Shown in pieces: positions 1 to 6,045 of a DNA stretch of 6,229 nt (the first letter of the stretch is position 1; each line of letters begins with the position of its first letter). A program made the translations under genes and the position numbers. The notes beneath the pieces were generated by a model. It did not search any database and was not told the DNA's origin. It saw nothing but the letters and a program-made list of their open reading frames with translations. Where the stretch lies: assembly GCA_017305815.1 (NCBI GenBank), contig JAFKJZ010000018.1, forward strand, positions 1 through 6,229, in the 5' to 3' direction. Origin of the DNA: Hyphomicrobiales bacterium. GTDB lineage: Bacteria > Pseudomonadota > Alphaproteobacteria > Rhizobiales > Kaistiaceae.

Positions 1-7
1 CCCGTCT

Positions 8-37
8 CCGGGCGCGGCGCCATGGCGGCGCGCCCGG
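8..37. promoter_or_regulatory. GC-rich intercistronic stem-loop before the permease gene
   Basis: Bases 8-16 (ccgggcgcg) are the exact reverse complement of 29-37 (cgcgcccgg). After one G-G mismatch (17/28), bases 18-20 pair with 25-27, leaving a four-base catg loop. No T-run follows, so it is not a classical intrinsic terminator. In ABC sugar operons a hairpin between the binding-protein gene and the first permease gene often stabilises the upstream message and lowers downstream expression, as between malE and malF. That role here is inference, because the upstream gene is outside the window. Confidence 0.5.
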
Positions 38-66
38 CCCCTTCGTTCCGATTGGCAGGGTCAGCA

Positions 67-996
67 ATGTCGACAGCAGAAGTGGATGGCGGCCAGGTCG
101 GGCCGACATGGCGCGAGCGCCTGACCAAGGCTTCGCCCGTACTTGTACTCGTGCCGTCTCTCGCGGCGTCCTTCGTCTACATCTTCGTCTTCACGCTCTG
201 GACGCTGTACATCTCGCTGTCCAACTCGTCCTTGCTGCCGAGCTACGATTTCGTCGGCCTCAACAACTATGCCGCGCTGTGGAGCAACCGGCGCTGGAAC
301 ATCGCCTACAGCAACCTGTTCCTGTTCTCCGCCTTCTACATCGTCGGCGCCATGGCCATCGGCCTGCTGCTCGCCATCCTGATCGACCAGCGCGTGCGCG
401 GCGAGGCGATGTGGCGGACGATCTTCCTCTATCCGCTCGCCGTCTCGTTCATCGTCACCGGCACGGTCTGGAGCTGGCTCTACAATCCCGTCGACGGCAT
501 CCAGATGCTGGTCCGCAGCCTCGGCTGGACCGATTTCAACTTCGCCCTCGCCTCCGACCGCAACACGGCGATCTACGCCATCATCATCACCGGCATCTGG
601 CAGAGCTCCGGCTTCGCCATGGCGCTCTTCCTCGCCGGCCTCCGATCGGTCGATCCCGACCTCGTTAAGGCGGCGCAGATCGACGGCGCCTCGACCTTCC
701 GCACCTATCGCAAGGTGATCCTGCCGGTGATCGCGCCGATCTTCCTGGCGGTGGCGGTGATCCAGATCCAGTTCGCCATCAAGACCTTCGATCTCGTCGC
801 GGCGCTGACGCGCGGCGGCCCCGGCATCTCGACCACCTTCCCGGCCATCTATGTCTACGACCTGATGTTCCAGCGCGGCCAGATCGGCGAAGGCGCGGCG
901 GCGGCGATGATGATGCTGGCGGCGCTGGCGGTGGTGCTGGTGCCCTACTCGCTCTACGTCGTCTGGCGCCGCCGCAAGGAGAGCCGCCATGACTGA
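67..996 (+). CDS. Carbohydrate ABC transporter permease, MalF/UgpA type
   Basis: Inner-membrane subunit of a binding-protein-dependent sugar importer (309 aa, normal for the family). Hydrophobic segments lie at about 24-46, 82-105, 117-138, 168-190, 217-238 and 276-300, giving six membrane helices with the N-terminus in the cytoplasm. The cytoplasmic coupling loop (EAA motif) is at 201-220: KAAQIDGA, then an ILP near 218-220; it docks into the ATPase subunit. I chose the ATG at 67 because AGGG sits at 57-60, six bases upstream. The in-frame ATG at 22 lies in the loop of a strong hairpin and would add 15 unconserved-looking residues. The stop overlaps the next permease start by 8 bases, which points to coupled translation. 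The family is clear; the substrate is not determinable, though the neighbouring enzymes suggest a sugar or polyol. Confidence 0.93.
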   Translation: MSTAEVDGGQVGPTWRERLTKASPVLVLVPSLAASFVYIFVFTLWTLYISLSNSSLLPSYDFVGLNNYAALWSNRRWNIAYSNLFLFSAFYIVGAMAIGLLLAILIDQRVRGEAMWRTIFLYPLAVSFIVTGTVWSWLYNPVDGIQMLVRSLGWTDFNFALASDRNTAIYAIIITGIWQSSGFAMALFLAGLRSVDPDLVKAAQIDGASTFRTYRKVILPVIAPIFLAVAVIQIQFAIKTFDLVAALTRGGPGISTTFPAIYVYDLMFQRGQIGEGAAAAMMMLAALAVVLVPYSLYVVWRRRKESRHD

Positions 997-1891
997 CGCC
1001 ACCATCGCCGCGGTGCATGACCGCGAGGCGGCGATCGCCGGCCGCCGGCACTTCGTCAGCCGCACCATCATCTACGCGCTCCTGACCTTCTTCGCCCTGA
1101 TCTACCTGGCGCCGCTGGTCATCCTCGTCTTCAACTCGTTCCGCGAGCAGCCCGAGATCGCGCAGAACGGCCTGATCGCCTTCCCGCGCAGCTTCCAGCT
1201 GACCGCCTGGGCCGACGCCTGGAGCACCTATTGCATCGGCGGCACCTGCGAGGGCATGCGGCGCAACTTCCTGAACTCGCTCTGGATGGCGGTGCCGGCG
1301 ACGATCCTGTCGACGGCGCTCGGCGCGCTCAACGGCTACGTGCTGTCGAAATGGCGTTTTCGCGGTTCGGAGACTTTGTTCACGCTGATGCTGCTCGGCG
1401 TGTTCATGCCCGGCCAGATCGCGCTGATGCCCTGGGCCTTCATCCTCGGCAAGCTCGGCCTGACCAACTCGACCTACGGGCTGATCCTGGTCCACGTCAT
1501 CCAGGGCATCTCGTTCACCACCCTGTTCTGCCGCAACTACTACGTCTCGATCCCGGACGACCTGATCAAGGCGGCGCGCATCGACGGCGCCGGCTTCTGG
1601 CGGATCTTCCGCAAGATCATCCTGCCGCTGTCGCCGCCGATCCTGATCGTCACCGTGATCTGGCAGTTCACCGGCATCTGGAACGAATATCTCTTCGGCG
1701 TCGTCTTCACCTCCGGCCGCGAACAGCCGATCACCGCCGCCCTCGTCGCGCTGACGGCGAGCGGCACCAATGTCCGCGCCTATGACGTGATGAGCGCCGC
1801 CGTTCTGATCGGCGCCCTGCCGCCGCTGCTCGTCTACTTCTTCGGCGGCAAATATTTCGTCCGTGGCCTGACCCAAGGCGCAATCAAGTGA
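989..1891 (+). CDS. Carbohydrate ABC transporter permease, MalG/UgpE type
   Basis: Second membrane subunit of the importer (300 aa), pairing with the preceding permease. Predicted helices lie at about 25-48, 97-119, 129-150, 159-180, 215-236 and 267-286. The EAA coupling loop is at 194-213 (KAARIDGAG ... ILP). The C-terminus, [11 protein letters not shown], is the usual ending of MalG-like permeases. The extracytoplasmic loop between helices 1 and 2 has two close cysteines, C82 and C87 (YCIGGTCEG), which could form a disulfide in the periplasm. The start ATG lies inside the end of the upstream gene (8-base overlap), with AAGGAG at 976-981 about seven bases before it. The ATPase gene follows after 7 bases, so these genes are one transcription unit. 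Substrate unknown. Confidence 0.94.
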   Translation: MTDATIAAVHDREAAIAGRRHFVSRTIIYALLTFFALIYLAPLVILVFNSFREQPEIAQNGLIAFPRSFQLTAWADAWSTYCIGGTCEGMRRNFLNSLWMAVPATILSTALGALNGYVLSKWRFRGSETLFTLMLLGVFMPGQIALMPWAFILGKLGLTNSTYGLILVHVIQGISFTTLFCRNYYVSIPDDLIKAARIDGAGFWRIFRKIILPLSPPILIVTVIWQFTGIWNEYLFGVVFTSGREQPITAALVALTASGTNVRAYDVMSAAVLIGALPPLLVYFFGGKYFVRGLTQGAIK

Positions 1892-1898
1892 GGCCAGC

Positions 1899-2606
1899 AT
1901 GTCGTCCCTGACCATCCGCAACCTGCGCAAGAACTTCGGGGCCGTGGAAGTCCTGAAGGGCATCAACATCGAGGCCAAGGCGGGCGAGTTCATCGCGCTG
2001 GTCGGCCCGTCCGGATGCGGCAAGTCGACCCTGCTCGCCATGATCGCCGGGCTGGAGACCGTCTCGAGCGGCGAGATCCGCATCGGCGAGCGGCTGGTCA
2101 ATTCGGTGGCGCCGAAGGACCGCGACATCGCCATGGTGTTCCAGTCCTACGCGCTCTATCCGACCATGACCGTGCGGGAGAACATCACCTTCGGCATGGA
2201 GAGCCGCGGCGTGCCGAAGCCGCAGCGCGACGAGGCGGTGAAGCGGGTCGCGGCGCTGCTGCAGATCGAGCCGCTCCTGAACCGCAAGCCGGGCCAGCTT
2301 TCCGGCGGCCAGCGCCAGCGCGTCGCCATGGGCCGCGCCTTGGTCCGCGACCCGAAGCTGTTCCTGTTCGACGAGCCGCTCTCCAACCTCGACGCCAAGC
2401 TGCGCGTCGACATGCGCACCGAGATCAAGAAGCTGCACCACCGCGTCGGCAAGACGACGATCTATGTCACGCACGACCAGGTCGAGGCGATGACGCTCGC
2501 CTCGCGCATCGCCGTCATGCACCAGGGCCAGGTGCAGCAGTTCGACGAGCCGCAGGCTGTCTATGACCGGCCGGCCAACATGTTCGTCGCCGGCTTCATG
2601 GGCTAG
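1899..2606 (+). CDS. Truncated ABC ATP-binding protein: complete nucleotide-binding domain only
   Basis: This is the part of the ATPase gene that can still be translated (235 aa). It would power the importer formed with the two upstream permeases. All catalytic motifs are present: Walker [10 protein letters not shown] at 36-44, Q-loop Gln 82, signature LSGGQ at 134-138, Walker B LFLFDEP at 154-160 (D158, E159), D-loop SNLD at 162-165 and switch His 192. The product ends at GFMG, exactly where the NBD normally passes into the TOBE domain, so the about 120-residue regulatory domain is missing. GAGG at 1890-1893 gives a ribosome site, 7 bases after the upstream stop. Whether this short protein folds, dimerises and works is open: NBDs can hydrolyse ATP alone, but in MalK-like proteins the C-terminal domain helps hold the dimer together. 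Confidence 0.8.
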   Translation: MSSLTIRNLRKNFGAVEVLKGINIEAKAGEFIALVGPSGCGKSTLLAMIAGLETVSSGEIRIGERLVNSVAPKDRDIAMVFQSYALYPTMTVRENITFGMESRGVPKPQRDEAVKRVAALLQIEPLLNRKPGQLSGGQRQRVAMGRALVRDPKLFLFDEPLSNLDAKLRVDMRTEIKKLHHRVGKTTIYVTHDQVEAMTLASRIAVMHQGQVQQFDEPQAVYDRPANMFVAGFMG

Positions 2607-2971
2607 CCCGCCATGAACTTCATCCCGGCCGAGATCACCACCGACGCGGACGGCAGGCCGGCCGTCGCCTTCAGGGCGTTGCCGGACGGATCGCCGGCCG
2701 CAACGTCATCCTCGGCGTCCGCCCCGAACACATCTTCCGCTATTCGCCGGAGCTGAAGTCTTCCAAGCCGTCGGTCGCCAAGGTCGATGCCCCCGTCGAG
2801 ATGGTCGAGCCGACCGGCGCCGAGACGATCGGCTTCATGCGCTTCGGCGAACTGGAGGTGGTCGGCCGGTTCGACCCCGACGAGGCGCCGCGCATGGGCG
2901 AGACGATCACGCTCGGCATCGACATGTCGCATGCCTGCCTGTTCGACCCGGCCACCAAGACTCTGATCTGA
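1899..2971 (+). pseudogene. Broken ABC sugar-transport ATP-binding gene (UgpC/MalK type)
   Basis: An intact version of this gene would encode about 357 aa: a nucleotide-binding domain (NBD) followed by a C-terminal TOBE domain. Two lesions interrupt it. First, TAG at 2604-2606 stands where the family has Ser in G-S-P-x-M-N-F; the next codons still read PAMNFIPA in the same frame, so one C-to-A change (TCG to TAG) explains it. Second, between about 2673 and 2696 the family-like reading moves from frame 3 to frame 2 (net loss of one base or gain of two). Frame 2 then reads GRNVILGVRPEHIF and continues through a TOBE-like segment (VEPTGAET, near 2800-2830) to TGA at 2969-2971. Even if the TAG were read through, the original frame would stop at 2754-2756. 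Two independent lesions make true gene decay more likely than one sequencing error, but read-level confirmation is lacking. Confidence 0.85.
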
Positions 2972-3015
2972 CAAGAACCGCATCTGACCAGAAGCTTCCG
3001 ACGAGCCAGCCTTCC

Positions 3016-3780
3016 ATGACCTTCGCGAATTACCCCAGCCTTTCCGGGCGCGTCGTCTTCGTCACCGGCGGGGCCTCCGGCATCGGCGCCGACATCGTCC
3101 GCGCCTTTGCCGGAACCGGCGCCAGGGTCGCCTTCGTCGACATCCAGGAGGAGGCGGGCCGCGCGCTCGCCGACGAACTCGGCGGCGCGGCGCACAAGCC
3201 GCTCTTCCTCAGCTGCGACCTCGCCGACATCGGCGCGACCCAGGCGGCGGTCGCCGAGGTCGGGCGCAGGCTCGGGCCGATCGGCGTCCTCGTCAACAAC
3301 GCGGCGAATGACGACCGGCACGAGATCGACGCCGTGACGGAGGAATACTGGGACTGGGCGCAGTCGATCAATCTGCGCCCGCAATTCTTCACCGCGCAGG
3401 CGGTGCGGCCGCAGATGCGGGCGCTCGGCTATGGCTCGATCATCAACTTCTCGTCGATCGCCTGGCGCGGCGGCGCGCCGAACATGCCGGCCTACACCAC
3501 CGCCAAGGCGGCCGTGCTCGGCCTGACGCGCAGCCTGGCGCGCGCCTTCGGCGCCGACAACATCCGCGTCAACGCGATCGAACCCGGCGCGGTGATGACC
3601 GAGAAGCAATATGCGCTCTGGTACAAGACGCCGGAAAGCGTCGATGCGCTGGTCAGCCGCCAATGCATCCGCACCGTGCTGCTGGGCGAGGAGATCGCCC
3701 GCACCGTGCTGTTCCTCGGCGCCGACGACAGCCGGATGATCACCAAGCAATCCATCATCGTCGACGGCGGCCTGATCTGA
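3016..3780 (+). CDS. SDR family sugar dehydrogenase, resembling NAD-dependent D-xylose 1-dehydrogenase
   Basis: A classical short-chain dehydrogenase (254 aa), cytoplasmic, expected to oxidise a sugar with NAD+. Rossmann motif TGGASGIG is at 17-24. Asp 42 at the end of the second strand favours NAD over NADP. Asp 68, NNAA at 94-97, Asn 119, Ser 147, Tyr 160 and Lys 164 complete the active site. From memory of the Caulobacter crescentus xylose dehydrogenase (XylB), several stretches match: the N-terminal YPSL, NDDRH at 98-102 after the NNA motif, INF-S-I-W around 142-150, and QC near 216-217. This makes an aldose 1-dehydrogenase the best guess, giving a lactone; no alignment was run, and other sugar or polyol dehydrogenases are possible. 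It follows the broken ATPase gene after 44 bases, with only a weak ribosome site. Confidence 0.9.
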   Translation: MTFANYPSLSGRVVFVTGGASGIGADIVRAFAGTGARVAFVDIQEEAGRALADELGGAAHKPLFLSCDLADIGATQAAVAEVGRRLGPIGVLVNNAANDDRHEIDAVTEEYWDWAQSINLRPQFFTAQAVRPQMRALGYGSIINFSSIAWRGGAPNMPAYTTAKAAVLGLTRSLARAFGADNIRVNAIEPGAVMTEKQYALWYKTPESVDALVSRQCIRTVLLGEEIARTVLFLGADDSRMITKQSIIVDGGLI

Positions 3781-3821
3781 CGGCCACGCCCCTTCTCCCC
3801 CATCGCCGGATCGGAAGCGCC

Positions 3822-4805
3822 ATGCTGCAAGTCGGACTGAATCCCTATGGTTTGACCTATTATCTCGGCCTGCAGGGACACGGCACGCCGCGCGCCAATC
3901 CGGACGGGCGCGGGCTCGAGGGCTTCATCGAGCTGGCCGAGGAACTGGGCGCGAAGACGCTGGAGATCTTCGAGCCGTGGATCGCGGCGCTGGATGATGC
4001 GGGTGTGCAGGCCCTCAGAGCCCGGTTGGCGGCGCTCGGCATGACGCCGGTGATCAGCAGCGGGCTGAACCAGGGGCCGCTCGACAGCGCCTTCCGCTCG
4101 GCCGAGCGGCTGGACGCCAAGCTGATCCGCGTCTGCCTGACCTCGGTGCTGTGCGGCGACCGCAACGCCTGGGGCGACAAATGGCACGAGCTGGTGCGCG
4201 GCGTGCATGCCGCGCTCGCGATCTATGCGCCGCGGGCGGCGGCCGAGGGCCGGACGCTGGTGATCGAGAACCACCAGGATTTCACCAGCGACGAGTTGGT
4301 CGGCTTCTGCGAGGAGGTCGAGGGCGGCGTCGGGCTCTGCTACGACACCGGCAACACGCTGCCGGTCGGCGAGGCTCCGCTCGACTTCACCCGCCGCATC
4401 GCGCCCTGGGTCCGGCACGTCCATCTCAAGGACTACAACGTCCAGTTCACCGACGAGGGCTTTCGCCTCGTCCGCTGCGCGATTGGCGACGGTGTCGTGC
4501 CGTTCGCCGAGGTGCTGGCGATCCTGGCCGAGCATCATCCGAAGCTGACCGCCGTGCTGGAGCCGGGCGCGCTCGACGTCCGCCATGTGCGGCTGCTGAC
4601 GGCGGACTGGTGGAACGGCTATCCGCCGCGCTCGGCCCGCTCGCTCGCCGCCTGCCTGCAGGCGGCGCGACGCAACCGGCTTCCCGACGACGCCGACTAC
4701 CGCACCCCCTGGGAGCGCGGCGAGGACGGCGCGCTGGTCCAGTACGAGCTCGACATGATCCGCAGGAGCGTCGCCAACATGCAGGCCCTCGGCGTCATGC
4801 GCTGA
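3822..4805 (+). CDS. Sugar phosphate isomerase/epimerase-family TIM-barrel protein
   Basis: Cytoplasmic TIM-barrel enzyme of the xylose isomerase-like / AP endonuclease 2 fold (327 aa), the superfamily of IolE and ketose 3-epimerases, which use a divalent metal. Four acidic/His residues sit where the metal ligands are expected: Glu 149 (VIENHQD), Asp 185 (CYDTGN), His 211 (HVHLKDY) and Glu 257 (LEPGA). The start at 3822 is chosen because the protein begins with a first barrel strand (MLQVGLNPYG); the longer open frame back to 3663 overlaps the preceding gene and reads as arginine/histidine-rich shadow. GGAAG at 3813-3817 is a modest ribosome site. The gap to the upstream SDR is 41 bases. Likely role: isomerise or epimerise an intermediate made by the neighbouring dehydrogenases. 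The C-terminal about 60 residues (after RSARSL) extend beyond the core barrel. Substrate unknown; a dehydratase or hydrolase of the same fold is possible. Confidence 0.85.
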   Translation: MLQVGLNPYGLTYYLGLQGHGTPRANPDGRGLEGFIELAEELGAKTLEIFEPWIAALDDAGVQALRARLAALGMTPVISSGLNQGPLDSAFRSAERLDAKLIRVCLTSVLCGDRNAWGDKWHELVRGVHAALAIYAPRAAAEGRTLVIENHQDFTSDELVGFCEEVEGGVGLCYDTGNTLPVGEAPLDFTRRIAPWVRHVHLKDYNVQFTDEGFRLVRCAIGDGVVPFAEVLAILAEHHPKLTAVLEPGALDVRHVRLLTADWWNGYPPRSARSLAACLQAARRNRLPDDADYRTPWERGEDGALVQYELDMIRRSVANMQALGVMR

Positions 4806-4842
4806 CCGATTTCCAACTCGTCACTTCGAACACAAGATCCAG

Positions 4843-4848
4843 AAGGAG
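4843..4848 (+). promoter_or_regulatory. Strong ribosome binding site of the second SDR gene
   Basis: AAGGAG lies seven bases before the ATG at 4856. It is among the best Shine-Dalgarno matches in the window and fixes the start of the SDR, whose open frame otherwise runs back to 4151 through the preceding gene. The 50-base gap (4806-4855) is also AT-richer than its surroundings, which may help keep the site unpaired. Confidence 0.75.
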
Positions 4849-4855
4849 CTCGCGA

Positions 4856-5677
4856 ATGAGCCAGGAAACAAGCAGAGAACTCTCCGGCAAGGTCATCTTC
4901 GTCACCGGCTCGGGCCGCGGCCTCGGCCGCACCATGGCCGAGAAGCTGGCGAGCCTCGGCGCCGACGTCGCCATCCACGACCTCGAATGGACGGGACCGG
5001 CCAAGTATGGCGAGGCGAAGGACCTCGGCGAGGTGGCGGAACAGATCGCCAAGCACGGCGTGCGCACCGTCGCCGTCACCGGCAATATCGGCGACCCGGC
5101 CGCCGTGCAGAAGATGAAGGCCGAGATCGAGGCCAAGCTCGGCACGGTCAACGTGCTGGTCAACTGCGCCGGCGGCGACATCGGCGCTTCCGGCAACAAG
5201 CCGAAGCCGAACGACGCGCTCCACATCTCGTTCGAGGACATCACCGTCCTCACCAACAACAATCTGATCGGCACGATGCTGGTCTGCCAGGCCTTCGTGC
5301 CGCCGATGGTAGCCGCGGGCAGCGGCTCGGTCATCAACATCGCCTCGGCGGCGGCTCATATGGGCTGTTCGCCGGAGGTGGTCTATTCGACGCTGAAGGC
5401 GGCCGTCGTGCACTACACGCGCTGCCTCGCCAAGGAGCTCTACGAGGAAGGCGTGCGCATCAACGCCGTCAGCCCCGGCCCGACCAAGTCGGCCCGCTTC
5501 CAGGCGACCCGCGTCGTCGACCCCGCCAAGATGGATTCCTCCGGCAAGTCGTTCAACCGCTACGCCGAGCCGTCCGAGATCGCCGACGCCGTCGCCTTCC
5601 TCGCCGGCAATGGCTCGAAGTTCATCAACGGCCAGGTGATCCGCGTCGACGGCGGCCTGACGCTGTTCCCGGGGTGA
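4856..5677 (+). CDS. SDR family NAD(P)-dependent oxidoreductase
   Basis: A second classical short-chain dehydrogenase (273 aa), the last gene of the operon. Rossmann motif TGSGRGLG is at 17-24, Asp 42 after the second strand suggests NAD preference, NCAG is at 103-106, and the catalytic residues are Ser 164, Tyr 177 and Lys 181; PGP at 207-209 and VDGG at 264-267 are the usual late SDR motifs. It is about 20 residues longer than the other SDR here. The extra length lies mainly in a loop after Asp 42 (residues 44-60, WTGPAKYGEAKDLG) and a loop after NCAG (107-126, with GNKPKPND), both near the cofactor and substrate pockets. The two SDRs are clearly different subfamilies, not a recent duplication. 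It probably oxidises or reduces a later intermediate of the imported sugar or polyol; the substrate cannot be read from the sequence, and a ketoacyl-reductase-like activity is not excluded. Confidence 0.9.
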   Translation: MSQETSRELSGKVIFVTGSGRGLGRTMAEKLASLGADVAIHDLEWTGPAKYGEAKDLGEVAEQIAKHGVRTVAVTGNIGDPAAVQKMKAEIEAKLGTVNVLVNCAGGDIGASGNKPKPNDALHISFEDITVLTNNNLIGTMLVCQAFVPPMVAAGSGSVINIASAAAHMGCSPEVVYSTLKAAVVHYTRCLAKELYEEGVRINAVSPGPTKSARFQATRVVDPAKMDSSGKSFNRYAEPSEIADAVAFLAGNGSKFINGQVIRVDGGLTLFPG

Positions 5678-5712
5678 GGGCCCCTTCTCCGGACCGCTAT
5701 TCCGAGACGCGA

Positions 5713-5844
5713 CCATCATCCTGAGGCGCCCGGCGCAGCCGGGCCTGGAAGGAGGGTCCAGGGAGCACCGGCGACCCGCCTTGGAAGGAGCTCCGCTGGT
5801 TTCTCCTTCGAGGCTTCGCTGCGCGAAGCGCCTCAGGATGATGG
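5713..5844. repeat. Composite palindromic intergenic repeat A
   Basis: The outer arms are a perfect 17-base inverted repeat: ccatcatcctgaggcgc (5713-5729) and its reverse complement at 5828-5844. Each half also has its own hairpin: gcccggc/gccgggc (5728-5734, 5738-5744) and gcttcgc/gcgaagc (5813-5819, 5823-5829), each with a 3-base loop. Just inside them, cctggaaggagg (5744-5755) mirrors cctccttcgagg-like sequence near 5803-5813. A further ggaaggag occurs at 5783-5790. The layout (terminal arms, two hairpins, a middle spacer) resembles dispersed REP/RIME-type elements of rhizobial genomes. Copy number cannot be seen here. Confidence 0.75.
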
Positions 5845-5908
5845 CGGAGCCCCTGGAGGCGACGCGTCGCAGGCCGCATCAAGCGGCGGCAACCAGCCAC
5901 GCGCTCTG

Positions 5909-6011
5909 CGTCATCCCGGCCCCCGAGTCGGGATCCATTCAGCCGGAGCGTGGGCCGCGAGGGCCTCCCGACGCGGCGGCGGCATGGATCCCCGCCTGCG
6001 CGGGGATGACG
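5909..6011. repeat. Composite palindromic intergenic repeat B
   Basis: The outer arms cgtcatccc (5909-5917) and gggatgacg (6003-6011) are exact reverse complements, as are ggatccat (5931-5938) and atggatcc (5984-5991). Each side folds by itself: atcccg/cgggat (5913-5918, 5929-5934) and atccccgc/gcggggat (5988-5995, 6000-6007, 4-base loop). The 'GTCATCCC ... GGATCCA ... TGGATCC ... GGGATGAC' plan is a familiar dispersed repeat of proteobacterial genomes, recognised from general knowledge. It shares no obvious sequence with repeat A, so two unrelated families sit side by side. Confidence 0.75.
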
Positions 6012-6034
6012 GCGGAGGGTGGAATGACGGCGGA
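6006..6034. repeat. Short direct repeat at the edge of repeat B
   Basis: The 11-mer atgacggcgga occurs at 6006-6016 and again at 6024-6034, 18 bases apart. The second copy lies just outside the palindrome and may be a slipped or truncated copy of the element's end. It is short and G-rich, so chance is possible. Confidence 0.4.
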
Positions 6035-6045
6035 AGAACCCGCCA

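Larger units (their letters stand above)
5678..6045. other. Gene-free convergent intergenic region carrying two repeat elements
   Basis: These 368 bases separate the 3' ends of the plus-strand operon and the minus-strand TamB-like gene. I see no credible gene: the open frame from 5781 passes straight through both repeats and into the antisense of the TamB-like gene, and its product is low-complexity Arg/Pro-rich. No hairpin followed by a T-run is visible on either strand, so transcription from both sides probably ends with the help of the palindromes or by Rho. Confidence 0.75.

Noticed and set aside
779..2134. Long minus-strand open frame (451 codons) opposite the permease and ATPase genes
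   Set aside because: The product is Arg/Asp/Gln/His-rich without any domain, and the plus strand encodes clear permeases and an ATPase. Long antisense frames are expected in GC-rich coding DNA.
2604..2700. Programmed recoding (stop readthrough plus frameshift) of the ATPase gene
   Set aside because: No slippery heptamer, pseudoknot or selenocysteine-type element is visible, and two separate recoding events would be needed. Two mutations are the simpler explanation.
3663..3821. Upstream extension of the TIM-barrel protein to an ATG at 3663
   Set aside because: The extra 53 residues are Arg/His/Pro-rich and overlap the C-terminus of the preceding SDR in another frame. The protein core starts naturally at 3822.
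4151..4855. Upstream extension of the second SDR to 4151, which would fuse it to sequence inside the TIM-barrel gene
   Set aside because: This part is out-of-frame shadow of the preceding gene, and a strong AAGGAG is placed exactly for the ATG at 4856.
5678..5712. Intrinsic terminator directly after the operon
   Set aside because: Only the short gggcccc self-complementary word is present, with no T-run, so a terminator cannot be supported.
4697..5719. Minus-strand open frame of 340 codons opposite the second SDR
   Set aside because: It is low-complexity shadow of the SDR codon bias, spans two plus-strand genes, and shows no recognisable motif.
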